NCBI RefSeq assembly: GCF_001623875.1
Contig: NZ_LWAE01000001.1
Coordinates: forward strand, 186,001-250,000
Direction of reading: 5' to 3'
DNA from: Clostridium magnum DSM 2767
GTDB lineage: Bacteria; Bacillota; Clostridia; Clostridiales; Clostridiaceae
DNA: 64,000 nt
The first letter of the stretch is position 1, and the number at the start of each line of letters is the position of its first letter. The position numbers and the translations under genes are program-made. Shown here in pieces: positions 48,083-55,560 of the stretch. The notes beneath the pieces were generated by a model. It did no database searches, was not told the DNA's origin, and saw only the letters and a list, made by a program, of their open reading frames with translations.

Positions 48083-49243
48083 ATGAAAGCTATTCATTTT
48101 GGTGCTGGAAATATAGGAAGAGGTTTTATCGGATATTTGTTATCGAAATCAGGATATGAGGTTACTTTTGTAGATATTGCAGATTCTTTAGTAGATGCAA
48201 TTAATAAATATAAGGAATATACGGTTATAACGTTAAATACTTCAGCAGTTAAAGAAAAAGTAAGAAACGTAAATGCAATTCATCTGAAAAATGTAGAAGA
48301 GTTAAAAAATGCGGTAAGGGATGCTGATCTAATTACTACATCCATAGGGGCTAATAATTTAAAGAGTACTGGTAGTTTGCTAAGAGAATTGCTAAAGGAA
48401 AGGATGGCAAGCAGTACAAAAAAACTTGATATAATTGCTTGTGAAAATGCATTATTCGCTACTAGTATGCTTAAAGAGGCAATAATGGAAAATTCAAATT
48501 CAGAATTTACAGAATATTTGGAAAATAATGTAGGGTTTCCTAATAGTGCAGTAGATAGAATTGTACCTAATGTAAATATTGAAAAAGAACTACCGATTGA
48601 TGTTGCAGTTGAGGATTTTTATGAATGGGACATAGAAAAAGGAGCTATTAAAATTAATAATAATATACAGGGTGCAGAATTTGTTGATAACTTAGAGCCT
48701 TACCTTGAAAGAAAGCTATTTTTACTTAATGGAGCACACGCTACAATAGCATATTTAGGATATCTTAAAGGATATAAATTTATACATGAGGCAATAAATG
48801 ATGAATTTATAAGAAATACTGTTATAGATTTTCACTTAGAGGCAGTGAATGCATTAAGTATCAAGCATAAAATAAGTGTACAAGCACTGAAGGACTATTC
48901 TAAAAAGTTAATAGGCAGATTTGAAAATGCTTATTTGCAGGACGAGCTATTCCGTGTAGGACGAGATCCAATGAGAAAGTTATCATTTAACGATAGATTA
49001 ATTACTCCATTAAGAATATGTAATGAATTAGATATAGAGCCTAAAAACATACTCTGTGGTATAGGTGCTGGATTTTTATTTAACTATATAGATGATGATA
49101 AAGCACAGGAAATCCAAAATAGAATAAAAAATAATGGGATTAAAAATGCAATTTCCGTTGTATCAGGTTTAGCTGAAGATGATTCTTTAGTTAGCAAAAT
49201 AGCGGATAAATATGAAGAATTAAAGAACTTATTAGTTAGTTAA
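48083..49243 (+). CDS. mtlD: Mannitol-1-phosphate 5-dehydrogenase
   Basis: Oxidises mannitol-1-phosphate to fructose-6-phosphate with NAD. The 386 residues start [20 protein letters not shown], the NAD-binding motif. [12 protein letters not shown] and the substrate/catalytic region [28 protein letters not shown] with a conserved Lys-x4-Asn-x2-His pattern mark the long-chain polyol dehydrogenase family. The start follows the mtlF stop with no spacer. Product enters glycolysis, or amino sugar synthesis through the neighbouring glmS. Confidence 0.96.
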   Translation: MKAIHFGAGNIGRGFIGYLLSKSGYEVTFVDIADSLVDAINKYKEYTVITLNTSAVKEKVRNVNAIHLKNVEELKNAVRDADLITTSIGANNLKSTGSLLRELLKERMASSTKKLDIIACENALFATSMLKEAIMENSNSEFTEYLENNVGFPNSAVDRIVPNVNIEKELPIDVAVEDFYEWDIEKGAIKINNNIQGAEFVDNLEPYLERKLFLLNGAHATIAYLGYLKGYKFIHEAINDEFIRNTVIDFHLEAVNALSIKHKISVQALKDYSKKLIGRFENAYLQDELFRVGRDPMRKLSFNDRLITPLRICNELDIEPKNILCGIGAGFLFNYIDDDKAQEIQNRIKNNGIKNAISVVSGLAEDDSLVSKIADKYEELKNLLVS

Positions 49244-49253
49244 CTAATCATTT

Positions 49254-49287
49254 TGAAGGGGAATTAATCCAATTTCCCTTCATTTAT
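49254..49287 (+). terminator. Terminator of the mannitol operon
   Basis: TGAAGGGGAATT pairs with AATTTCCCTTCA across five bases (one G-U pair), then a T-rich tail. Confidence 0.8.
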
Positions 49288-49369
49288 ATGTGTTATATAC
49301 TAAAAATTATCATATTCAATTTTAAATTAAGAAAAATAAATATAATAAGTGATCACATGCACAAATTAT

Positions 49370-49398
49370 TTGACTTGTAATATAATATAAAATATAAT
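49370..49398 (+). promoter_or_regulatory. Sigma-A promoter of glmS (glucosamine synthase)
   Basis: TTGACT (49370-49375) and TATAAT (49393-49398) are 17 bases apart. Transcription should start near 49405, giving a leader of about 114 bases before the ribozyme cleavage site. Confidence 0.8.
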
Positions 49399-49403
49399 GT
49401 TAT

Positions 49404-49689
49404 GGAAGCTTGTAGCCGAAGTATTTATTGCACGCAAATTTGAAATTTTAGAAAGGAGTGAGCAGTGAAGAGAGATTTAGTACTGAATTAAAATTAAATA
49501 TTTAATTTATAGTTTAAAGCGCTAGAGGTTAAGAAAATCTCAGGTTTAGAGATACTTAACTTGACGAGGGTGGGGAGTATCGAAGTTTTCAGCGGATGCC
49601 CCACGGTATGAGTACTACCGTTAAAGACTGACAAACCTAAAAAGTGATTTTTAGAACAAATTCAGTTGGGTACTCTTGCACAAGCTTCC
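49404..49689 (+). other. Long-range complementarity closing the glmS leader, with a possible eight-codon leader ORF
   Basis: GGAAGCTTGT at 49404-49413, the predicted very 5' end of the transcript, is perfectly complementary to ACAAGCTTCC at 49680-49689, just past the ribozyme. The pairing would enclose the leader and the whole ribozyme. Inside, AAAGGAG followed by GTG at 49465 opens an eight-residue frame ending in TAA at 49491, 27 bases before the cleavage site. Both are seen in sequence; function is inferred. Confidence 0.4.
49519..49672 (+). ncRNA. glmS ribozyme (glucosamine-6-phosphate-activated self-cleaving riboswitch)
   Basis: Cleavage is expected between A49518 and G49519. The core motifs are in order: GCGCTAGAG, the P2 stem TTAAG...CTTAA, TTGACGAGG, GTGGGGAGTATCGAAGTTTTC, read without its last base, then AGCGGATGCCCCAC, the hairpin CGGTATGAGTACTACCG, and a 3' domain with AAAGACTGACAAACC and CAGTTGG. 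Glucosamine-6-phosphate triggers self-cleavage, exposing a 5'-OH that leads to RNase J decay and lower glmS expression. Confidence 0.95.
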
Positions 49690-49751
49690 TTTAATAAAAG
49701 GCGTGTAGGATGATTACAATAATAAATAATTAGATTGAAAGGAAGATTAAT

Positions 49752-51578
49752 ATGTGTGGAATAGTAGGATATTTAGGAAAGAAAAAAGCAGTGTCAATTC
49801 TGATAGAGGGATTAAGTAAACTTGAATATAGAGGATATGATTCAGCAGGAATAGCACTAATAGAAGATGGGGTTGTAAAAGTTCAAAAGCGTAAAGGTAG
49901 ACTTGCTAACCTTGGAGAAACACTTAAAGATACCGAACTTAATTCAAAAATAGGAATTGGACATACTAGATGGGCTACACATGGAGAGCCATCAGATTTA
50001 AATTCACATCCTCATGTAAATGGAGATGGTACAATAGCAGTAGTTCATAATGGAATTATTGAAAACTATATTGTATTAAAAGAATGGTTAGTATCAGAAG
50101 GATATAAGTTTGTGTCAGAGACAGATACAGAAGTTATACCTCATCTTGTTGATTACTACTACAATGGAAACCTTGAGGATGCGGTTATAAAAGCAACTCA
50201 AAAGATGGAAGGTAGTTATGCATTAGGAGTTATTTCAGAAAAAGAGCCAGGCAAAATTGTAGCAGTAAGAAAAGACAGTCCACTAATAGTAGGGGTTGGA
50301 GAAAATGAAGGCTTTATAGCATCCGATATTCCAGCAGTTTTAAATCATACGAGAGACGTGTATTTATTGGAAGATAAAGAATATGTAGTAATTACAGAAG
50401 ATGGAATAAAGATTATGAACTCTAAAAAAGAGGAAATTAAGAAGGAAATATTCCACGTTACATGGGATGTAGATGCTGCGGAAAAAGGTGGATATGAGCA
50501 TTTCATGTTGAAAGAAATACACGAACAACCTAAGGCAATTAAAGATACTTTAACTTCTAGAATAGTTAAAGGAGAAAAAATAAAATTAGACAGTATAAGT
50601 CTTACAAAAGAACAGTTGGAGAATATAGATAGAATCTATATAGTAGCATGTGGAACAGCGTATCACTCAGGTGTTGTTGGAAAATATGTAATTGAAAGAT
50701 TAGCAAAAGTACCAGTTGAGATTGATATTGCTTCTGAATTTAGATATAGAAATCCACTTATAAATGAAAGAACACTTATGATAGCAATAAGCCAATCCGG
50801 TGAAACGGCTGATACTTTAGGAGCACTTAGATTAGCAAAAGAAAAGGGTGCAAGAATTATTGCTATAACAAATGTAGTTGGAAGTTCAATATCAAGAGAA
50901 GCAGATGATGTACTTTATACATGGGCAGGACCAGAAATAGCAGTAGCATCAACTAAAGCATATACAACAATGCTAATAGCATTATATATAATCTCATTAT
51001 ACATGGCTGAAATCAAAGGAACTGTAAAACAAAGTGAAATAGAAAAAGTAAAAGATGGACTACTAAATCTTTCAGAAAAAACAGTAGAAATATTAAATAA
51101 TACTGAAAAAATAAAGAACTTTGTTGAAAAAGTATATGATCAAAGAGATGTATACTATTTAGGAAGAGGCTTAGACTACGCAATCGCAATGGAAGGTTCC
51201 CTAAAGCTAAAGGAAATATCATATATTCACTCAGAAGCTTATGCTGGTGGAGAACTTAAACATGGAACAATAGCGTTGATAGAAGAAGGAACAACAGTAA
51301 TAGCACTTGCAACTCAAGAAGACTTATTTGAAAAGATGGTAAGTAACATTAAAGAAGTAAAAACAAGAGGAGCAAATGTGTTAGGAATTGCAATGGAAGG
51401 ACATGACTATATAGAGAAAACTGTAGATGAAGCAGTTTATATTCCAAGAGTTATGCCAATACTTGCACCAGTGTTATCAGTTATACCGCTACAAGTTTTA
51501 GCTTACTATACAGCAGTTAGAAAAGGCTGTGACGTAGATAAGCCAAGAAACTTAGCAAAATCAGTTACTGTTGAATAA
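49752..51578 (+). CDS. glmS: Glutamine-fructose-6-phosphate aminotransferase (glucosamine synthase)
   Basis: Makes glucosamine-6-phosphate from fructose-6-phosphate and glutamine, the entry to cell wall amino sugars. The 608 residues have the N-terminal glutaminase domain with nucleophile Cys2 (MCGIVGYLG), GHTRWATHG and HNGIIENY, and two SIS domains (VACGTAYHSG, ISQSGETADT, ASTKAYTT), ending NLAKSVTVE. Controlled by the upstream ribozyme. The conserved 3' end is the Tn7 attachment site, and a Tn7-like element begins 23 bases after the stop. Confidence 0.98.
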   Translation: MCGIVGYLGKKKAVSILIEGLSKLEYRGYDSAGIALIEDGVVKVQKRKGRLANLGETLKDTELNSKIGIGHTRWATHGEPSDLNSHPHVNGDGTIAVVHNGIIENYIVLKEWLVSEGYKFVSETDTEVIPHLVDYYYNGNLEDAVIKATQKMEGSYALGVISEKEPGKIVAVRKDSPLIVGVGENEGFIASDIPAVLNHTRDVYLLEDKEYVVITEDGIKIMNSKKEEIKKEIFHVTWDVDAAEKGGYEHFMLKEIHEQPKAIKDTLTSRIVKGEKIKLDSISLTKEQLENIDRIYIVACGTAYHSGVVGKYVIERLAKVPVEIDIASEFRYRNPLINERTLMIAISQSGETADTLGALRLAKEKGARIIAITNVVGSSISREADDVLYTWAGPEIAVASTKAYTTMLIALYIISLYMAEIKGTVKQSEIEKVKDGLLNLSEKTVEILNNTEKIKNFVEKVYDQRDVYYLGRGLDYAIAMEGSLKLKEISYIHSEAYAGGELKHGTIALIEEGTTVIALATQEDLFEKMVSNIKEVKTRGANVLGIAMEGHDYIEKTVDEAVYIPRVMPILAPVLSVIPLQVLAYYTAVRKGCDVDKPRNLAKSVTVE

Positions 51579-51596
51579 TTATATATAACTGGGGTT

Positions 51597-51601
51597 ATAA
51601 A
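51597..51601. repeat. Presumed 5-bp target duplication at attTn7
   Basis: Tn7-family transposition duplicates five bases. The five bases ATAAA directly precede the TGT of the element end, 19-23 bases beyond the glmS stop. The matching copy should lie at the far end, outside the window, so this is a prediction. Confidence 0.5.
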
Positions 51602-51686
51602 TGTGACGTTGCTTAAAAAAGTCTTAAACTGTTTAAAAAACTTTTAAACTAGCACGAGATAGATTTTCTAAAAAAGTCTTAAAATA
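51602..51686. repeat. Tn7-like element end with three putative TnsB sites
   Basis: The end begins TGTGACG. Three related motifs follow: GCTTAAAAAAGTCTTAAACT (51611-51630), GTTTAAAAAACTTTTAAACT (51631-51650) and CTAAAAAAGTCTTAAAA (51668-51684). Two abutting sites and one spaced site of about 20 bp resemble the TnsB-binding arrays of Tn7 ends. Protein binding is inferred. Confidence 0.75.
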
Positions 51687-51737
51687 TAGAGACAAATTAA
51701 ATATCTATGTAGTGATGTTTATAAATATTCATAAAGT

Positions 51738-51787
51738 AAAAAGTCAGATTAAACTAAGGTATAAATTAGTTTAATCTGACTTTTGTT
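51738..51787. terminator. Strong terminator just inside the transposon end
   Basis: AAAAGTCAGATTAAACTAA pairs perfectly with its complement over about 19 bp across an 8-base loop, with TTTTGTTTT after it. No terminator lies between the glmS stop and the transposon end, so this stem inside the element probably now ends the glmS transcript and shields the cargo. Confidence 0.85.
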
Positions 51788-51973
51788 TTATGGTTAAAGT
51801 ATAAATAAACTAAAGTAAAAAGATATTATAACCTATAGGCCTAAAATAAGGCATAAGCTATTAATTACTTTGACCCTATAATCAATATATTTATTTCATT
51901 GAATACAGTATTTAATATTTGATAATAATAGAAGTTATATTGAGTTAAGTTTTAGGAAATGGAGTGAAATTAG
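51788..51973. other. AT-rich transposon DNA without a recognised gene
   Basis: No reading frame with a ribosome site, no repeats matching the TnsB-type motifs and no known RNA were recognised between the terminator and the small broken membrane-peptide gene. Confidence 0.4.
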
Positions 51974-52088
51974 ATGTCTGAAGATTTAGAAGTAATTTTA
52001 ATAACTATAGGTGGGGGGAATCGCAATGGGAGTTATAGCATTTGTATTCATAAAAATTATGATTAATACAATTAAGCATACAAATTGA
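51974..52088 (+). pseudogene. Small single-pass membrane peptide gene, frameshifted in a G6 run
   Basis: From an ATG with GGAGTG upstream the frame reads MSEDLEVILITIGGG, then runs off at a G6 tract (52013-52018). In the shifted frame it continues IAMGVIAFVFIKIMINTIKHTN and stops. With one G fewer the two parts join into a 37-residue peptide with one hydrophobic helix and a basic tail, like a small toxin or membrane subunit. The shift may be phase variation, decay or a sequencing error. Confidence 0.45.
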
Positions 52089-52180
52089 AAAGATGTGTGG
52101 GTTATATCACTAATTATAATTAATATTGGCATCGAATTATAATTAATAATGACAAAGATTATAAGTATCTTCTATAATAA

Positions 52181-52225
52181 TGAAGAAGGAGAATCCTCTG
52201 ATGATGGGGGGACTTCTTCTTTTAT
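52181..52225 (+). terminator. Terminator-like hairpin after the small membrane peptide
   Basis: GAAGAAG (52182-52188) pairs with CTTCTTC (52213-52219), followed by a T-rich tract. The 24-base middle may add weaker pairs. It would end the transcript of the small peptide gene. Confidence 0.6.
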
Positions 52226-52274
52226 TTTGTTTACTATTAAGATTTAAATATAAAAAATTAAGGGAATTTAGTTT

Positions 52275-52518
52275 ATGGAGGCATTTGCATTAAATCCATA
52301 TTATGGTGAGATGCATTCTAAAACAGAAGGTATCAGAGATATATTTACAGATGTCATTGCAGGACAAATTAAAGAAATAGACATTCCGGATGTAGTAATT
52401 AAAAATGAAACCGGAAATCGGAAATGTACCTGTAGAGATTGATTTTTGTAATATCCAAACCACTATTTTGTTATCTATGGATATTTTAGGATATCAGAGA
52501 AATTTAAAGCAATTTTGA
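52275..52518 (+). pseudogene. Short gene broken by a 7-bp tandem duplication
   Basis: An ATG with AAGGGA upstream opens MEAFALNPYYGEMHSKTEG... CGGAAAT occurs twice in tandem (52412-52418 and 52419-52425). Removing one copy joins the first frame to a second that reads GNVPVEIDFCNIQTTILLSMD and ends QRNLKQF, giving a 78-residue protein. As it stands, the frame stops after 55 residues. I do not recognise the family. Its position upstream of the cargo operon may be coincidental. Confidence 0.45.
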
Positions 52519-52578
52519 AATAAATTAATAGTAGTTTAGGATAAAGCACATATAAAGTCGTATATGAAGAAAGAAAGG

Positions 52579-52608
52579 TTGAAAACATATTTGATGGTAT
52601 TATATACT
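52579..52608 (+). promoter_or_regulatory. Promoter of the MBL/E2-E1-JAB operon
   Basis: TTGAAA (52579-52584) and TATACT (52603-52608) are 18 bases apart, about 60 bases before the first operon gene. The best sigma-A-like match in this gap. Confidence 0.55.
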
Positions 52609-52668
52609 ATATTATATAATTTAGGTGAGTATTAAATCTGTATTAGATAATTGTAAAGGGGGAAAAAT

Positions 52669-53655
52669 ATGAGCACAATTCATTTTTTAAATGTAAAACA
52701 AGGTGATTGCACTTGGATAAGGCACAATTCAGGCAACATAACTGTTATTGATGTAAACAATGCGCAAAAGGTACAAGCTGAGAAAAGCTATGGAAGTATT
52801 GTGGAATCTGCAGAATATAAAGCTATTCAAGGAAATTATAACAGAAAAGCGTATCCTGTAAACCCTATAGAATATCTCAGTAAGCTTGGAGTTTCTAGTG
52901 TATTTAGGTTTGTAGTAACACATCCAGATATGGACCATATGGGAGGGATAAAAGAGTTTTTTAATACCTTTAAAGTTACAAATTTATGGGATACAAATAA
53001 TAATAAAGAAATAGGCAGCTTTGAAGGAAGCCCTTATTCAGAAGATGATTGGAATTTTTATAAACAATTAAGAGATGATACAAATAATGATTTAACAAGG
53101 CTTACTCTTTATTCAGGGGCAAGAGGTAAGTTTTATAATATAAATGAAAATGATGAATCTGGTGGAGATGGATTATATATATTAGCTCCAACAGAAGATC
53201 TTGTGAAAGAAGCTAATGAAAAAAAGGATTACAATGATTGTTCATATGTTATTTTATACCGTACTGGTAATGGGAAAAAGATAGTATTTGGTGGAGATTC
53301 TGATAATAAGACGTGGGAACACATACTAAATACTTATAAAGACGATGTAACAGATGTTGATATCTTAATCGCTCCACATCATGGAAGAGATTCTGGAAGA
53401 AGCTATGAATTTTTGGATGTTTTAAAACCTAAGATGACTTACTTTGGTAATGCAAAATGTGAACATTTGGCCTATGATGCATGGAATAATAGAGGACTTC
53501 CTAAGATAACTAATAATCAAGCTGATTGTATTATAACTGATATAGTAGGAGATACAATTAATATTTATGCTACTTATGAAACTTTTGCAAAGGGCTATAA
53601 TGAACACACTTATTATGATAGTAATTTTAAAGCATGGTTTTTGTGCTCAATATAA
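52669..53655 (+). CDS. MBL-fold hydrolase, ComEC-like (cargo operon gene 1)
   Basis: Predicted cytosolic metallo-beta-lactamase-fold enzyme of 328 residues. The metal motif is THPDMDHMGG (His85, Asp87, Asp89, His90), in which Asp replaces the usual second His as in the ComEC/Rec2 subfamily of nucleic acid or nucleotide hydrolases. Further ligands are Asp210 (FGGDSDN) and His237/His238 (APHHGRDSG). There is no signal peptide or membrane helix, so it is a stand-alone domain. Good site AAAGGGGG. Followed after 12 bases by a membrane protein. Substrate unknown; phosphodiester cleavage is a family-based inference. Confidence 0.88.
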   Translation: MSTIHFLNVKQGDCTWIRHNSGNITVIDVNNAQKVQAEKSYGSIVESAEYKAIQGNYNRKAYPVNPIEYLSKLGVSSVFRFVVTHPDMDHMGGIKEFFNTFKVTNLWDTNNNKEIGSFEGSPYSEDDWNFYKQLRDDTNNDLTRLTLYSGARGKFYNINENDESGGDGLYILAPTEDLVKEANEKKDYNDCSYVILYRTGNGKKIVFGGDSDNKTWEHILNTYKDDVTDVDILIAPHHGRDSGRSYEFLDVLKPKMTYFGNAKCEHLAYDAWNNRGLPKITNNQADCIITDIVGDTINIYATYETFAKGYNEHTYYDSNFKAWFLCSI

Positions 53656-53667
53656 GGAGGGGAGCTT

Positions 53668-54312
53668 ATGGCAGAAAATAAAAATTTAAAGGATTATGAT
53701 AAGCAATTAGTAACCTTTTTCATTGTAAATATTGTTATATTCTTGTGTTTTGTTATAAATAAAAATATTAGCATTGATGCTTTAAATCAAGGATATAAGA
53801 ATATTAATTTAAGTGAGGGTATAATAGCTGGTGGGGCAGGCTCTATTGCTGTATTTATATTAAGAGGAATATTATCAACTAATTTTAAAGCAATTTTGGT
53901 ATTTTGGCGTATAAAAAATCCATTGCCAGGTTGCAGGATCTTCACGGAAATAGGTAAAAAGGATTGTAGAATTGATTTTGATGCTTTAGAGAATGAACAT
54001 GGAGAATTGCCTAAAGATCCACAGGAACAGAATGTTTTATGGTACAGACTTTCACAAAAGCATAAGGATGAGGAAATGGTACATAAATCACATCGAGACT
54101 TCTTATTTTCAAGAGATTTAACGGCATTATCCTTTTTATTTCTTATATTTTATTCAGCTGCAGCTATTTTTGTAAGTAGAGATTTAAAAAGCATATGGTA
54201 TTACTTGATGCTTTTGGTTCTTCAATATGTAATTTTTTCCATAGTAAGCCGTAATTATGGAGTACGTTTTGCTTGCAATGTATTAGCTAAAGAATCATCA
54301 AGCTTAAAATAA
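53668..54312 (+). CDS. Four-helix membrane protein (cargo operon gene 2)
   Basis: The 214-residue protein has four hydrophobic helices, about 14-31, 50-69, 151-169 and 175-195. A cytosolic domain of about 80 residues between helices 2 and 3 contains the ordered motif RIKNPLPGCRIFTEIGKKD and VLWYRLSQKH...HRDFLFSRDLTALS. The layout (2+2 helices around a soluble core) resembles four-TM effectors of bacterial defence loci, but I cannot name a family. It may be a pore-forming effector or an anchor for the MBL enzymes. It lacks a C-terminal glycine. Site AAGGAGGGG precedes the ATG. Confidence 0.75.
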   Translation: MAENKNLKDYDKQLVTFFIVNIVIFLCFVINKNISIDALNQGYKNINLSEGIIAGGAGSIAVFILRGILSTNFKAILVFWRIKNPLPGCRIFTEIGKKDCRIDFDALENEHGELPKDPQEQNVLWYRLSQKHKDEEMVHKSHRDFLFSRDLTALSFLFLIFYSAAAIFVSRDLKSIWYYLMLLVLQYVIFSIVSRNYGVRFACNVLAKESSSLK

Positions 54313-54375
54313 AATGTAAACTACATTTTATTTTTACTAACATTTATTTCAATATTTTAAGGAGGGTAAAAAGAC

Positions 54376-55560
54376 ATGGCAAAGGTTTCAAAAATCAACC
54401 AGATAGCATTTTTTCACGTGGGTAATGGTGACACCATTCTACTTTCGCTTAAGGACGATACCAACATACTTATAGACTGTAATATTACAAAGGATTCCTG
54501 TGATCCTGATGTAGAAGAAAAGTATGATATAGTAGGGTATTTGCTAGAGAAGTTACCTAGAGATAGTAACGATAGACCTCATTTAGATGTATTTATTCTT
54601 TCACACCCGGACATAGATCACTGTAGAAGTATAGCAAAGTATTTCTATATGGGTGATCCTGATAAATATGGAGAGAAAGATAAAGACAAGATAATAATAG
54701 ACGAGCTATGGTTTGCTCCAAGGGTATTTAATGAGCATAAGAATGACTTAAATAATGATGCTAAAGATTTTAGAAAAGAAACTGAAAGAAGAATCAAATT
54801 ATATAAAAAGGAAGAAGGAGATGAGGATGTACACGATACTGGAGTAGGTAATAGGGTGAGAATAATAGGATCTACTGATAATGAAAAATTAGAAGATTTA
54901 AAGAATGTTACTACACCAGCTGGTCAGTATGTAAGTATTTTTAACAGTAAAGAACAGGAAGAGTTTAAGTTCTTTGTACTTGGCCCTGTAAAAGCAGAAT
55001 CAGATGATACAGAGGCAGAAAGAAATGAATGCTCAATAATATTAAAAGCTGAATTTAATATTAACTCAAAGGAAACTAATAACGTGGTAATCCTTGCAGG
55101 TGATAGCCGAATTGAAAATTGGAGGAGAATTATGAATTTAAACTCAGAAGAGGATTTGAGATTTGATATATTTTTAGCTCCACATCATTGCTCATGGTAT
55201 TTCTTTAGTATGGAGGATTATAAGAAGAAACCTGCTCCAAATGCAGAGAAAGACATGGTTTCCTTTATTGATTATGGCAAGGATAGCGAAGATATAAGAG
55301 TAATTATAGCTTCTTGTAAGGAGATTAAAAGAAATGAGGATAACCCTCCTCATTATAGAGCTGCTAATCTTTACAAGGAGGCAGTTGGTGAAGAAAACTT
55401 CTATTGCTTAGCGACTTATCCAGATGCAGATGCTCCTAAACCTCTAATATTTACATTTACTGAAAATGGTCCTGTCAAGCAAGATATAGAAGAAACTAAG
55501 AAGGAGAGTGCGGCGGTGCCGTTAATTAAAACTGCTAGCACACCAAAGACTTATGGCTAA
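54376..55560 (+). CDS. MBL-fold hydrolase with C-terminal glycine tail (cargo operon gene 3)
   Basis: Second metallo-beta-lactamase-fold protein, 394 residues, distantly like gene 1. Metal ligands: LSHPDIDHCRS (His77, Asp79, Asp81, His82), Asp243 (LAGDSRIENW) and His270/His271 (APHHCSW). It has a longer insert (about 95-165) rich in charged residues. After the fold the chain ends in a tail of about 20 residues, EESAAVPLIK-like and low in complexity, with the final residues TPKTYG. A C-terminal glycine just upstream of E1/E2 genes is what CD-NTases use in type II CBASS. Its end overlaps the next gene by 8 bases. Confidence 0.87.
   Translation: MAKVSKINQIAFFHVGNGDTILLSLKDDTNILIDCNITKDSCDPDVEEKYDIVGYLLEKLPRDSNDRPHLDVFILSHPDIDHCRSIAKYFYMGDPDKYGEKDKDKIIIDELWFAPRVFNEHKNDLNNDAKDFRKETERRIKLYKKEEGDEDVHDTGVGNRVRIIGSTDNEKLEDLKNVTTPAGQYVSIFNSKEQEEFKFFVLGPVKAESDDTEAERNECSIILKAEFNINSKETNNVVILAGDSRIENWRRIMNLNSEEDLRFDIFLAPHHCSWYFFSMEDYKKKPAPNAEKDMVSFIDYGKDSEDIRVIIASCKEIKRNEDNPPHYRAANLYKEAVGEENFYCLATYPDADAPKPLIFTFTENGPVKQDIEETKKESAAVPLIKTASTPKTYG

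Noticed and set aside
49404..49740. T-box or second riboswitch in the glmS leader
   Set aside because: No T-box consensus (TGGNACC) is present; the conserved motifs are those of the glmS ribozyme.
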